Part shown: piece after piece, positions 1 to 8,827 of the stretch | How the letters are laid out: each line of letters begins with the position of its first letter | Numbering within the stretch: position 1 is the stretch's first letter | Source: DAOVRD01 sp964521715 | GTDB lineage: Bacteria; Planctomycetota; Brocadiia; SM23-32 | Assembly (NCBI GenBank): GCA_964521715.1 | Contig: CAZFSS010000003.1 | Coordinates: 62,001 to 126,000, forward strand | Direction: 5' to 3' | Length of the DNA stretch: 64,000 nucleotides | Notes under the pieces: generated by a model | The model's database searches: none | Told to the model about the DNA's origin: nothing | The model's input: the letters and a program-made list of their open reading frames with translations, nothing else | Made by a program: the position numbers and the translations under genes

Positions 1-222
1 CTCCTCGATGGGCAGGCAGGCCTCAGCGCGCAGCTTCTCCTCAGGCACCTGGGAAGGGTCGTCGTAATACAGCGCCAGCGGGAGCCCGCTGTAAGGATGC
101 CCAACGCGCAGGAGCCACGACATCAGCTCTCCCAGTTTCTCCTGCGTCTGGTCGTAGCTGCCCGTGAAAGAGAGGCTTAAGACCGTCATCGGCTCGACTT
201 CTTTGACCTGGATTTCTGCCAT
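1..222 (-). CDS. GyrI-like small-molecule-binding domain protein (partial, 3' end outside window)
   Basis: The frame is open from an ATG at 222 to the window edge and gives 74 residues of the N-terminal part. It begins MAEIQVKEVEPMTVLSL and contains the pattern GLPLALYYDDPSQVPEEK followed by a Cys-Leu-Pro-Ile segment. These match the GyrI-like/SOUL-type effector-binding fold (family knowledge), in which a Gly-Pro-type turn and a YYDDP segment line the ligand cleft. A GAGG ribosome binding site lies about 6 nt upstream of the ATG, and a good promoter reads into it. No DNA-binding domain precedes this domain, so it is probably a stand-alone binding protein rather than a BmrR/AraC-type regulator. 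The ligand is unknown. It is divergent from ftsK. Confidence 0.72.
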   Translation of the reverse strand, partial: MAEIQVKEVEPMTVLSLSFTGSYDQTQEKLGELMSWLLRVGHPYSGLPLALYYDDPSQVPEEKLRAEACLPIEE

Positions 223-281
223 TGTGACCTCGGGTTTTGCGCGCTGGAATGCCGCCCTCCGCCGGGGCGGCGAATCCTCCT

Positions 282-310
282 TTCTTACCATGACGGCCGG
301 GGACTGTCAA
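282..310 (-). promoter_or_regulatory. sigma-70 promoter for the GyrI-like gene
   Basis: On the minus strand TTGACA (305-310) is separated by 17 nt from TAAGAA (282-287). The start codon at 222 lies about 50 nt downstream of the expected transcription start. Confidence 0.6.
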
Positions 311-400
311 GCGCCAAGGGCTTCCCTGCAACTGACTTAGGCTTTCCAGACGGGCCGGCACGCCCTCCGGCGTGCCCAAAACGTGCGCTCGCCGCACCCT

Positions 401-430
401 TTGCTTTCGCCATCGCCGTTTACCTACAAT
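401..430 (+). promoter_or_regulatory. putative promoter for ftsK operon
   Basis: TTGCTT (401-406), an 18-nt spacer and TACAAT (425-430). The predicted start near 437 would leave about a 36-nt leader before ATG 473, and would make the alternative GTG at 440 essentially leaderless. This favours the ATG. Confidence 0.45.
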
Positions 431-472
431 GATTGACGAGTGCGGTCATCGTGTGTCTTCAGGGCGTGTGAG

Positions 473-2791
473 ATGGAATCCCGCAAAGCTGGCAGGTTCG
501 TCACCGGGCTGGTTCTGGTCGCCGTGGGCGCGTTCCTGCTGATCAGCCTGATCACGCATGACCCACGCGAGGGTCCGTTCCCGGACGTGCGCGCCGGCGG
601 CACAGGCAGCAACGCGTGCGGCGTCGTGGGCGCCTACGTGTCCGCCTACGCGCTGGCGCTGCTTGGCTGGGCGGCCTACGCGGTGACGGGCTCTGTGGCC
701 GTCGCGGGCCTGTTGGTGCTGTTCGGGGTGAGGATTTCCGGCCCGGTCGTGAGGTCGGCAGGCCTGGCCGTCATCGTGGTGAGCATGCTGCTCGGGCTGG
801 CGATGCTCCACGCGTCGCCGGCCAGCACGCCCGGGTCCTACCGGGCGGGACCGGGCGTTGCGGGAGGGGTCCTCGGCATCCTGTTGGCCGGCGTTCTCTA
901 CCGCGGCGTGGGTGCGACGGGTTCCATCATCCTCTTCCTGCTGTCGGGCTTCGTGGGAGCGTTTCTGCTGGCCGGGGCAGAGCTCGCCGTCGTCTTGGCG
1001 GCGGCGGCGGGGCGTCTGAAACCGTTGGCGTCCGTGGCCTTCCGCTCGGCGCGCAGGGCGCCCGTCCGGGAGCCGGCGGCGGCCGTTCAGTCGGCTGCGC
1101 CGGCGGATCTGGAGCCGGAGGTCGTTCCGGCGTTCGAGCAGCCGGTGGGGCCGGCGCCTGGGGCGCTGGTGCGTGCGGTGCCGGAGGATGGGCCCTCGGA
1201 GGAAGATGAGCGGACGGAAGCACCTGCAGAGCCGCCGGAGCCGGAGGTCGTGACGGGGCATACGAGGGCCCCGGACGTGGAAGAGGAGGAAGTGGACCTC
1301 GAGCTGTTCGAGAACGTGGCGCGCGACGGGGAATACCGTCTGCCGCCGATCGGCCTGCTCGAGGAGTGCCCCTTGGCGTCCGGCGGCGACGATGAAGCGG
1401 AGATCAGGGAGAAGGGGCGGGTGCTGGCCCGCACGCTCGCCGAGTTCAAGGTGGAGGCGCACGTGGTGGGGATCAGGCGCGGCCCTGTCATCACGATGTA
1501 CGAGCTGTCGCTCTCGCCCGGCACGAAGGTCTCGAAGGTCGAATCGCTCTCGGACGACCTGGCCATTGCGCTGAAGGCACCCAACGTGCGGATCGTCGCC
1601 CCGCTGCCGGGCAAGAACACGGTCGGCATCGAGGTGCCCAACACGGAGCGGGACCTGGTCGGCATCCGCGAGCTGATGGAGGAGCTCGGCAAGAAGGCCG
1701 GCAAGCTGGCCATCCCCCTGTTCCTGGGCAAGGACACGGCGGGCAATCCGCTCGTGCTCGACCTGGCCACGTGCCCGCACCTGCTGGTGGCCGGCGCGAC
1801 CGGATCGGGCAAGTCGGTCGCCATAAACGTCATGATTTGCAGCATCCTGATGGCGCGCAAGCCGGAGGAGGTGCAGCTTCTGCTGATCGACCCCAAGTCC
1901 GTCGAGTTCACCCAGTATCATCAGCTTCCGCACCTGATCTGCCCCGTCCTGAGCGACATGAAGAAGGCCGCTTCGGTGCTCAAGTGGGCGTGCAAGAAGA
2001 TGGACGAGCGTTACGCCCTCCTGTCCCGGGTCGGCGTGCGCGACCTGAGCAGCTACAACGAACTGGAGCCGGAGGAGATCGCCAGGAGGCTCGACCCCGA
2101 AGGGGACGCCGACCTGGACGACGTGCCTTTCTACATGCCCCACATCGTCATCATCGTGGACGAGTTCGGCGAGCTGATGATGGTGGCCGCCAAGGAGGTG
2201 GAGAGCAGCGTCATACGGCTCTCCCAGAAGGCGCGCGCGGTGGGCATCCACCTCATCTGTGCGACGCAGAGGCCGTCGGTGGACGTCATCACGGGCCTGA
2301 TCAAAGCGAACCTTCCGGCGCGCATCGCCTTCCAGGTGGCCTCCAAAGTCGATTCGCGCACCATCCTGGACCGCAACGGCGCGGAGCTTCTTCTCGGACG
2401 GGGGGACATGCTCCTCCTGCCGCCGGGCACTTCGAGGCTGACTCGAGCCCAGGGGTCTTACGTGTCCGAGGAAGAGATGCAGCGGATCGTGGACTTCGTC
2501 GAGTCGCAGGGCCCGCCGCGGTTCAGGCCCGACCTGCGCGAGTACCACGCGCGGGAGGACTCCGCCAACAGCTCCGACGATCTCTACGAGGACGCCGTGC
2601 GCGTGGTGCTGGAGACGCAGAGGGGGTCGGTCTCGCTGCTCCAGCGCCGGCTCAGCGTCGGTTATTCGCGCGCGGCCCGCCTTATTGATATGATGGCGGA
2701 AGCGGGCATCGTCGGTTCGTATCGTGGCAGCCAGGCCCGCGACGTGACCATGACGCTGGAGCAATGGGAAAAGGCCCGCGCCCAGACCTGA
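473..2791 (+). CDS. ftsK: DNA translocase FtsK/SpoIIIE
   Basis: This is a septal DNA pump that moves and resolves chromosome ends during division. The N-terminal ~190 residues contain about four hydrophobic segments (the FtsK membrane domain), followed by a short Pro/Glu-rich linker. The motor follows: Walker A GATGSGKS near residue 441, Walker B IIIVDEFGEL near 560 and the FtsK signature ATQRPSVDVITG near 594. A C-terminal winged-helix gamma domain begins near residue 702 (EDAVRVVLETQRGSVSLLQRR) and would read the polar KOPS-type sequences. The 772-residue length is normal for the short-linker family. I chose ATG 473; an in-frame GTG at 440 would add 11 residues. Its stop overlaps the longest possible rimO reading frame, so these genes look co-transcribed. 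Confidence 0.95.
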   Translation: MESRKAGRFVTGLVLVAVGAFLLISLITHDPREGPFPDVRAGGTGSNACGVVGAYVSAYALALLGWAAYAVTGSVAVAGLLVLFGVRISGPVVRSAGLAVIVVSMLLGLAMLHASPASTPGSYRAGPGVAGGVLGILLAGVLYRGVGATGSIILFLLSGFVGAFLLAGAELAVVLAAAAGRLKPLASVAFRSARRAPVREPAAAVQSAAPADLEPEVVPAFEQPVGPAPGALVRAVPEDGPSEEDERTEAPAEPPEPEVVTGHTRAPDVEEEEVDLELFENVARDGEYRLPPIGLLEECPLASGGDDEAEIREKGRVLARTLAEFKVEAHVVGIRRGPVITMYELSLSPGTKVSKVESLSDDLAIALKAPNVRIVAPLPGKNTVGIEVPNTERDLVGIRELMEELGKKAGKLAIPLFLGKDTAGNPLVLDLATCPHLLVAGATGSGKSVAINVMICSILMARKPEEVQLLLIDPKSVEFTQYHQLPHLICPVLSDMKKAASVLKWACKKMDERYALLSRVGVRDLSSYNELEPEEIARRLDPEGDADLDDVPFYMPHIVIIVDEFGELMMVAAKEVESSVIRLSQKARAVGIHLICATQRPSVDVITGLIKANLPARIAFQVASKVDSRTILDRNGAELLLGRGDMLLLPPGTSRLTRAQGSYVSEEEMQRIVDFVESQGPPRFRPDLREYHAREDSANSSDDLYEDAVRVVLETQRGSVSLLQRRLSVGYSRAARLIDMMAEAGIVGSYRGSQARDVTMTLEQWEKARAQT

Positions 2792-2811
2792 CCCCGCGCC
2801 TCGCCCTGTCC

Positions 2812-4158
2812 ATGGGTGAATCCAACTCGCCCCGCCCCCGAGTGGCCCTCCTGACCCTTGGCTGCGCCAGCAACCTGGTGGACTCCGAGCACATCGCCTC
2901 CGTGCTCGAAGCCAACGGCGTGGAGGTCACGCACGAGCTGCGCGGCGCCGCCGTCGCCATCGTGAACACCTGCGGCTTCATCGAGGCGGCCAAGCAGGAA
3001 TCCGTTGACGCGATCCTCGACGTGGCGGGTCGGGACGCGCGCGAGAGGCCGGCCACACTGATAGTGGCGGGATGCCTCTCCCAGCGGTACGGCGACGAGC
3101 TGGCCGAGCTCATGCCGGAGGTGGACGCCTTCATCGGCGTCGATCCGGAGGGCGTGGCGCGCCTCGCCCTGAGGGCGCTCGGCCGCCCCGTCGGCCCGCT
3201 GCCGTCTCATTTCATGTTGCGCAGCCGGCGGCTCACGCCTGCGGCGTGGAGCTACCTGCGGATCAGTTACGGCTGCGACAACCGCTGCACCTACTGCGCC
3301 ATTCCCACGATCCGGGGCCCGCTGCGGAGCCGGCCGGCCGGGGAGCTGATCGAGGAGGCGCGCTTCCTGGCCGAGCACGGCGTCAGGGAGCTGAACGTCA
3401 TCGCGCAGGATACGGCGAACTACGCGGTCGACCTGGGCCGCCCGCGGTCCCTCCACCTGCTGCTGCGGGAGCTGTGCCGCGTGGACGGCCTGGCATGGAT
3501 TCGCCTGCTCTACGTCCATCCGGCCCACGTCTACGACGAGCTGGTCGAGGTGCTTGCCGCCGAGGAGAAGCTGTGCCCTTACGTGGACGTGCCCTTGCAG
3601 CACGTCAACGACGGGATCCTCGCCCGGATGGGACGCAAGGTGACGCGGCGCCGGATCGAGGAAGTGATAGGGCGCCTGCGGGATGCTGTGCCGGGCATCA
3701 CGCTGCGCACGACGTTCATGACGGGGTTCCCGGGCGAAACGGACGGGGATTTCCAGGAGCTGCTCCAGTTCGTTCGGGACGTGCGCTTTGATCGGGTGGG
3801 CTGCTTCGCCTACTCCCAGGAGGAAGGAACGGCCGCGGCCCGGCTTGCGGACCAGGTGCCGGAGGGCGTGCGCGAGGAGCGGCGCGATCTGCTCATGGCC
3901 GCCCAGCAGGAGATTGCGTTCGAACTCGCCGCCGCCAGGGCGGGGGAGCGGACCACGGTGCTGGTCGAGGAGACCGGGGCACTGGAGGGAGAGCTGCAGC
4001 CGGCGCGGAGCCGGCGCGAGGCCCCCGACGTCGACCCGCTGATCTACGTGGAAGGGGCGGGCGCGGCGCCGGGCGAGTTCGTCGAAGTTGAGATCGAGGG
4101 CTCTCTGGGCTACGATTGCGTGGCCCGGCCCGTGGCAGAGGGAGACGATGAAGCGTAG
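2812..4158 (+). CDS. rimO: Ribosomal protein S12 methylthiotransferase RimO
   Basis: This radical-SAM enzyme would add a methylthio group to an aspartate of ribosomal protein S12. The N-terminal UPF0004 domain shows GCASNLVDSE, NTCGFI and GCLSQRY, supplying three cysteines for the auxiliary cluster. The radical SAM motif CDNRCTYC is at residues 155-162. IAQDTANYAVDLG and PYVDVPLQHVND separate RimO from MiaB. A TRAM domain ends the protein. An upstream in-frame ATG at 2764 lies inside ftsK and would add 16 unconserved-looking residues; ATG 2812 is preferred. The pgpA start lies inside its 3' end. Confidence 0.93.
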   Translation: MGESNSPRPRVALLTLGCASNLVDSEHIASVLEANGVEVTHELRGAAVAIVNTCGFIEAAKQESVDAILDVAGRDARERPATLIVAGCLSQRYGDELAELMPEVDAFIGVDPEGVARLALRALGRPVGPLPSHFMLRSRRLTPAAWSYLRISYGCDNRCTYCAIPTIRGPLRSRPAGELIEEARFLAEHGVRELNVIAQDTANYAVDLGRPRSLHLLLRELCRVDGLAWIRLLYVHPAHVYDELVEVLAAEEKLCPYVDVPLQHVNDGILARMGRKVTRRRIEEVIGRLRDAVPGITLRTTFMTGFPGETDGDFQELLQFVRDVRFDRVGCFAYSQEEGTAAARLADQVPEGVREERRDLLMAAQQEIAFELAAARAGERTTVLVEETGALEGELQPARSRREAPDVDPLIYVEGAGAAPGEFVEVEIEGSLGYDCVARPVAEGDDEA

Positions 4159-4642
4159 CGACTGGCTCGTGAAGGCTGCATCTTCGGCGCTCGGGCTCGG
4201 CTATCTGCCCCTTGCGCCGGGCACGTGGGCGTCCGCCGCTGCGGCGGGAGCCTACGTGCTCGCCTGCAAATGGCTGCCGCCGGCTCAGTGCGTGCTGGCT
4301 GTGGCCGGGCTGAGCGTGGCCGCCCTGTGCGTCGGGCTCGCCGTCTGCCCCCGCGCCTGTGCCGCCTATGGCGAGCGGGATCCCCGGCGCTTCGTCCTGG
4401 ACGAGCTCGCCGGGCAGTGGCTCACGTGCTTCCTCCTGCTTCCGGCAGGCCCGCCTGGGCGGACGGCGCTCCTGGGGTTTGCCACTTTCCGTCTGTTTGA
4501 CGTCGCCAAGCCCTCTCCCATACGCAGCCTGGAGAAGTTGCCCGGGGCGTGGGGCGTGATGGTGGATGACCTTGCGGCGGCCGCATACTCCGCGATAGTG
4601 GTATGGGCTGGGATCGCCATGAGGGCCGTCTGGTTCGGCTGA
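4148..4642 (+). CDS. pgpA: Phosphatidylglycerophosphatase A
   Basis: This inner-membrane enzyme would dephosphorylate phosphatidylglycerol phosphate, the last step of phosphatidylglycerol synthesis. Three family blocks are visible: GLGYLPLAPGTWAS near the N terminus, FVLDELAGQWLT in the middle (the acidic metal-binding block, usually DE), and FRLFDVAKPSPIRSLE with GVMVDD towards the C terminus. Several hydrophobic stretches fit membrane segments. At 164 residues it has the usual length. ATG 4148 follows an AGGGAG ribosome binding site and overlaps the rimO stop by 11 nt; an in-frame start at 4088 would lie deep in rimO. Confidence 0.9.
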   Translation: MKRSDWLVKAASSALGLGYLPLAPGTWASAAAAGAYVLACKWLPPAQCVLAVAGLSVAALCVGLAVCPRACAAYGERDPRRFVLDELAGQWLTCFLLLPAGPPGRTALLGFATFRLFDVAKPSPIRSLEKLPGAWGVMVDDLAAAAYSAIVVWAGIAMRAVWFG

Positions 4643-4661
4643 TTCAGCGACAGGGCCGGCA

Positions 4662-5474
4662 GTGAAGCCACTTGATGCAGACAGGGTCTTCGGCGGCGGC
4701 GAGAGCCCCCTAGTCATCGGGGCGGAAGGCGAAGTGCTCGACAGCGTGCCCTCCACCATGGACGTGGCTCGCGAGAGGTTGCTGGCGGGCGCGCCGGACG
4801 GCTACGTGGTGCTGGCGGAATGCCAGACGGCGGGCCGGGGCCGCGAAGGCGGCTGGGAGTGCCCGCCCGGCCTCGGCATCCTGATGAGCGTCGCCTTGAC
4901 CATGGGGCTGCCGGCGGACGAGCAGAAGCTGATCGTCCTGATGGGCGCCGTCGCAGCCGCCGAGACGGCGCGGGCGTTCGGCGTGCCGGCCCTGATCAAG
5001 TGGCCCAACGACCTGGTCGTCGCGCCCGAACGGGTCGGGCCGCTGCGCATCAGGAAGTTCGGCGGCCTCCTGGCCGAGCGAGTCGCCCGTGGCGACGCCG
5101 CGCCGGCGCACGTCCTGGGCATAGGGCTGAATGTCAATCAGGCGGCCGACGAACTGCCGCCCACCGCGACGCCGACGGCCACCTCCATGAGGCTCGAGCG
5201 CGGGCAGGAGCTCGATCGCAACGGCGTGTGCCGCGCCCTCCTGCAAGAGCTGGATGTCTGGTATCGCCGGCTCGCGATGGGGCAGGGGGAGCGGATACTG
5301 GCCCGGTGGCGCGTGCGCAGTTGCCTGCTGGGGGAGCAGGTCAACGCGCGGGTCGGGGGGGTCGGGGTGAGCGGGAAGGTGGTGGGGATCCGCAGCTCGG
5401 GCGAGCTGATCCTGGAGGACGCGTCGGGCCGGCAGCTTCTCCTGTCGGACGAGAAGACCCACCTGCTCCTCTGA
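4662..5474 (+). CDS. birA: Biotin--[acetyl-CoA-carboxylase] ligase
   Basis: The protein would activate biotin to biotinyl-AMP and transfer it to the carboxyl-carrier protein. The catalytic domain shows SVPSTMD, the glycine-rich biotin loop GRGREGGWECPPG and the conserved IKWPNDLVV. A small C-terminal SH3-like domain with GKVVGIRSSGELIL follows. There is no N-terminal helix-turn-helix, so this is a monofunctional (group I) ligase that should not repress biotin genes. It starts with GTG 19 nt after pgpA and is the last gene of the ftsK-rimO-pgpA-birA run. It converges on trpE, with stops 9 nt apart. Confidence 0.92.
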   Translation: MKPLDADRVFGGGESPLVIGAEGEVLDSVPSTMDVARERLLAGAPDGYVVLAECQTAGRGREGGWECPPGLGILMSVALTMGLPADEQKLIVLMGAVAAAETARAFGVPALIKWPNDLVVAPERVGPLRIRKFGGLLAERVARGDAAPAHVLGIGLNVNQAADELPPTATPTATSMRLERGQELDRNGVCRALLQELDVWYRRLAMGQGERILARWRVRSCLLGEQVNARVGGVGVSGKVVGIRSSGELILEDASGRQLLLSDEKTHLLL

Positions 5475-5483
5475 CCGACCGCC

Positions 5484-6974
5484 TCAGCGCCTTATCAGCT
5501 CGGCCACCTGGATGGCCCTCAGCAGGGCCTTGGCCTTGTTGAGCGTCTCTTCGTACTCCGTTTCGGGCACGGAGTCGGCCACCACGCCGCCGCCGGCCTG
5601 GACGTAGGCGGTCTTGCCGGAGAGCACGACCGTGCGGATCGTGATGCAGGTGTCCATGTTGCCGCTGAAGTCGAAGTAGCCGACCGCGCCGCCGTAGGGG
5701 CCGCGCTTGGTGGGCTCGAGTTCGTCGATGATCTCCATGGCGCGGACCTTCGGCGCGCCGCTCAGCGTGCCGGCCGGGACGCAGGCCTTCAGGGCGTCCA
5801 GGGCCGTCATGTCGTCCTTCAGTTCGCCTCCGACCTCGGAGACGATGTGCATCACGTGGGAGTACTTCTCGATCACCATGACCTCGTGGAGGCCGACGGT
5901 ACTGTACTTGCTGACGCGGCCGACGTCGTTGCGTCCCAGGTCGACGAGCATGATGTGCTCGGCGCGCTCCTTGGGGTCGGCCAGGAGCTCGGCCTCGAGG
6001 CGCTCGTCCTCCTCCTCGGTTGCCCCTCTCGGCCTGGTGCCGGCGATGGGCCTGACGGTGACGCGCCGGTTCTCCACCCGGACCATGACCTCGGGCGAGG
6101 AGCCGATCAGGTGCAGGTCGTCCAGCTTCAGGAAGAACATGTAGGGGGAGGGGTTGATGACCCTGAGGGCGCGGTAGATGTCGAACGGGGCGGCTTCCGT
6201 CTCGGTCTTGAGCCGCTGGGACGGGACGACCTGGAATATGTCGCCAGCGCGGACGTACTCCTTCGCCTTTTCGACGGCGCGCAGGTAGTCCCGGCGCTTG
6301 AAGTTCGACTCGTAGGCCAGGGTGATCTCGCCCACCGGCTCGATGTCATCGGTGATGGCTATGAGCGGCCGCCGCAGCTTCTCGATGACGCGGTCTATCC
6401 TCTCGGTCGCCTGCTTGTAGGCCTCCTCCGGCGACATGCCGTCGGTGCGCTCGCTGCACACGACCTTGACGGTCTTGTTCAGGTGGTCGAAGATCAGGAT
6501 CTCATCATAGAACATGTAGCAGATGTCGGGCAGGCCGCGGTCGTCCTCCGGGCAGTTGGGCAGGCGCTCCACGAAGCGGACCACGTCGTAGCCCATGTAC
6601 CCGACGGCGCCGCAGGATAGGCGGGGCAGCCCCTCCAGCGCGGCGAAGCTGAATCTGCCCAGGTACTCGCGGAAGTCCTCGAGGGGGTCTTCCGTCTCCC
6701 ACGTGCTGCGCTCGCCGTCCTGCTCGACCTCAACCACGTTGCCCGCGCTCTTGAACAGCGCGAAGGGCGAGCTGCCCAGGAAGCAGTAGCGGCCGATCTT
6801 CTCCGGTCCGCTTGCGCTTTCCAGCAGGAAGGCGTACGGGCCAGAGGCGATCTTCTGGAAGGCCAGCACCGGCGTCAGCGTGTCGGCCATCAGCTGGCGG
6901 TAGACGGGCACCACGTTGCCGCGGCCGAACAGGCTGCGGAACTGCTCGAAGGTCGGGTAATACTGCGGCTCCAT
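5484..6974 (-). CDS. trpE: Anthranilate synthase component I
   Basis: This subunit converts chorismate to anthranilate, the first step of tryptophan synthesis, with ammonia from the TrpG subunit, which is not in the window. Motifs include FLLESAS near the N terminus (equivalent to the tryptophan feedback LLES element), PIAGTRPRGATEEED, LVDLGRNDVGRVS and CVPAGTLSGAPKVRAMEI, then GPYGGAVGYF. The length of 496 residues is normal. ATG 6974 has a GAGGGG ribosome binding site 6 nt upstream; in-frame ATG 6980 and GTG 7007 are less well placed. It lies 114 nt downstream of leuA on the same strand with no terminator seen between, so it probably shares the leuA promoter and attenuator. Confidence 0.94.
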   Translation of the reverse strand: MEPQYYPTFEQFRSLFGRGNVVPVYRQLMADTLTPVLAFQKIASGPYAFLLESASGPEKIGRYCFLGSSPFALFKSAGNVVEVEQDGERSTWETEDPLEDFREYLGRFSFAALEGLPRLSCGAVGYMGYDVVRFVERLPNCPEDDRGLPDICYMFYDEILIFDHLNKTVKVVCSERTDGMSPEEAYKQATERIDRVIEKLRRPLIAITDDIEPVGEITLAYESNFKRRDYLRAVEKAKEYVRAGDIFQVVPSQRLKTETEAAPFDIYRALRVINPSPYMFFLKLDDLHLIGSSPEVMVRVENRRVTVRPIAGTRPRGATEEEDERLEAELLADPKERAEHIMLVDLGRNDVGRVSKYSTVGLHEVMVIEKYSHVMHIVSEVGGELKDDMTALDALKACVPAGTLSGAPKVRAMEIIDELEPTKRGPYGGAVGYFDFSGNMDTCITIRTVVLSGKTAYVQAGGGVVADSVPETEYEETLNKAKALLRAIQVAELIRR

Positions 6975-7088
6975 ATCCATCCCCTCAGTCAAATCGGAGC
7001 GGGCCACACCCCATGGGGCAAAAGGGGAATTCCCTTCCGTTCCCCTTCCCAGGCTCTCCGCCCTCAGCCTCCGGCCCGGGCCGGCGGG

Positions 7089-8648
7089 TCACATCCCGTG
7101 CGGCCCCTGCTCGGACAGCTTGCCGTTCCTGGCCCGCTTGACGACGCGGTTGACGGCGCTCAGGTAGGCCACGGCGCTCGCCTCGATGATGTCCGTCCTG
7201 GCCGCGCGTCCCCTCTCGGTCACGCCGTTGGCGGCGATCTCGAGCGTCACCTCGCCCATGGCGTCCTTGCCGCTTGTGATGGCCCGGATGGCGTAGTCGG
7301 CTAGGCTGCACCGGATGCCCGTTATGCGGTCTATGGCGCGGTAGACGGCGTCGATGGGCCCGTCGCCGATGGCGGCGTCCGTCTTCACGCCTTCGCCCTC
7401 GACCTGCACGCAGACGGCGGCCGTGGGCGTCACGCTGATGCCGCTTGTCGTGTGGAAGCTCACGAGCTTGAAGATCTCCGGCGCCTGCTCGGTCTCCTCG
7501 CGGACCAGCGCCTCGATGTCCTCATCGTAGATCTCCTTCTTCTTGTCGGCCAGGCGCTTGAACTCCTGGAAGGCGTGCTCGATCTGCTCCTCGCCCAGGT
7601 GTATGCCCAGCTCTTCGAGGCGCTTGCAGAAGGCGTGGCGTCCACTGTGCTTGCCCAGCACGATGCGGCCGCTCTCCAGGCCGACGTCCTCCGGCCGCAT
7701 GATCTCGTAGGTGCTCTTCTTCTTGAGCACCCCGTCCTGGTGGATGCCGGCCTCGTGCGCGAAGGCGTTGCGGCCGACGACGGCCTTGTTGGGCGGCACG
7801 ACGACGCCGGTCACGGTGCTGACCAGCCGGCTGGCGTTGATGATCTGGCGAGTGTCGATGCCGGTCTCGACGCCGAAGAAGTCCCTGCGCGTGGCGATGG
7901 CCATCACGACTTCTTCGAGCGAGCAGTTGCCCGCCCGCTCGCCCAGGCCGTTGACGGTGCACTCCACCTGGCGCGCGCCGGCCTTGACGGCGGCCAGCGA
8001 GTTCGCGACGGCCATGCCCAGGTCGTCGTGACAGTGCACGCTGATGACGGCCCGGTCGATGTTGCTCACCTCGGACAGGAGCATCTCTATCAGTTCGGCG
8101 AACTGGAGGGGCACGGCGTAACCGACCGTGTCGGGTATGTTGACCGTCGTCGCGCCGGCGTCGATGGCGGCCTCGACCACCTCGCAGAGGAAGTCGGGCT
8201 CGGTCCGCGACGCGTCCTCGGGGCTGAACTCGACGTCATCCTGGTACTGGCGGGCCCTCTTGACGCCCTGGACGGCGACCTCGACGATCTTGGCGCGGTC
8301 CATCTTCAGCTTGTGCTCGCGGTGGATCCTGCTGGTGGCGAGGAAGACGTGAATGCGGGCCCTCCGGGCGTCCTTGAGGGCCTCGCCGGCCCTGTCGATG
8401 TCGGCCTCGATGCAGCGGGCCAGGCCGGCCACGATGGGCGTCGTGACGGTCTTGCCGACCTGGCGCACGCTCTCGAAATCGCCGGGAGACGAGATGGGGA
8501 ATCCCGCCTCGATCACGTCCACGTTCAGACGCTCGAGCTGCTGGGCGACGCGTATCTTCTCGTCCAGCGTCATGGAGCATCCCGGCGCCTGCTCGCCGTC
8601 TCTGAGCGTCGTGTCGAAGATGGTGATCCTGTCTTTCTTAGTTGCCAT
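7089..8648 (-). CDS. leuA: 2-isopropylmalate synthase
   Basis: The enzyme condenses acetyl-CoA with 2-oxoisovalerate, the committed step of leucine synthesis. The N-terminal TIM barrel shows IFDTTLRDGEQAPGCSM, the metal-binding histidine pair in VHCHDDLGMA, and GLGERAGNCSLEEVVMA. A C-terminal regulatory LeuA domain (about residues 385-519) is present, so allosteric leucine inhibition is likely. The 519 residues match the bacterial short form. An AGAGGAACG ribosome binding site precedes ATG 8648. A complete attenuator with a Leu/Trp-rich leader peptide lies upstream. Confidence 0.95.
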   Translation of the reverse strand: MATKKDRITIFDTTLRDGEQAPGCSMTLDEKIRVAQQLERLNVDVIEAGFPISSPGDFESVRQVGKTVTTPIVAGLARCIEADIDRAGEALKDARRARIHVFLATSRIHREHKLKMDRAKIVEVAVQGVKRARQYQDDVEFSPEDASRTEPDFLCEVVEAAIDAGATTVNIPDTVGYAVPLQFAELIEMLLSEVSNIDRAVISVHCHDDLGMAVANSLAAVKAGARQVECTVNGLGERAGNCSLEEVVMAIATRRDFFGVETGIDTRQIINASRLVSTVTGVVVPPNKAVVGRNAFAHEAGIHQDGVLKKKSTYEIMRPEDVGLESGRIVLGKHSGRHAFCKRLEELGIHLGEEQIEHAFQEFKRLADKKKEIYDEDIEALVREETEQAPEIFKLVSFHTTSGISVTPTAAVCVQVEGEGVKTDAAIGDGPIDAVYRAIDRITGIRCSLADYAIRAITSGKDAMGEVTLEIAANGVTERGRAARTDIIEASAVAYLSAVNRVVKRARNGKLSEQGPHGM

Positions 8649-8723
8649 TTCGCCGTTCCTCTACGGCCTGACCTCGGCTGGCCATTGGCCCGGCCGTCCG
8701 TCAGGTCGCTGCAGCACAAGTGC

Positions 8724-8760
8724 AAAGAAAAAGCCCCGCGACCGATTGAGGCGCAGGGCT
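8724..8760 (-). terminator. Attenuator terminator of the leuA-trpE leader
   Basis: On the minus strand AGCCCTGCG (8760-8752) pairs with CGCGGGGCT (8740-8732), nine pairs including one G-T, with an 11-nt loop. It is followed by TTTTTCTTT (8732-8724). This is a canonical rho-independent terminator placed 75 nt before leuA and 41 nt after the leader-peptide stop. Confidence 0.85.
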
Positions 8761-8827
8761 GAGCATGTCCGACTTGATTCAGGTACAGACCCTACCCGCC
8801 TCAACGCCCTGGCCAAAGCCAGGGTAG
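8746..8827 (-). promoter_or_regulatory. Antiterminator and protector segments of the Leu/Trp attenuator
   Basis: Segment 2, TTGAGGCG (8804-8797), is perfectly complementary to CGCCTCAA (8753-8746), which overlaps the 5' arm of the terminator. AGGG (8793-8790) can also pair with CCCT (8758-8755). Segment 1, CTACCC within the leader codons (8827-8822), can instead pair with GGGTAG (8797-8792), and an inner CCCTGGC/GCCAGGG hairpin spans 8824-8807. These are mutually exclusive 1:2, 2:3 and 3:4 structures. The leader stop codon (8803-8801) lies in segment 2. A ribosome finishing the peptide would mask segment 2 and allow termination; one stalled at the Leu or Trp codons would free it for antitermination. 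Confidence 0.8.

Noticed and set aside
41..397. 118-codon minus-strand frame at the window start
   Set aside because: The GyrI-like frame at 1-222 in another phase has a recognisable domain and ribosome binding site.
446..2764. Long open frame opposite ftsK
   Set aside because: It is a GC-bias shadow: Arg/His-rich, without recognisable domains, and fully antisense to a clear ftsK.
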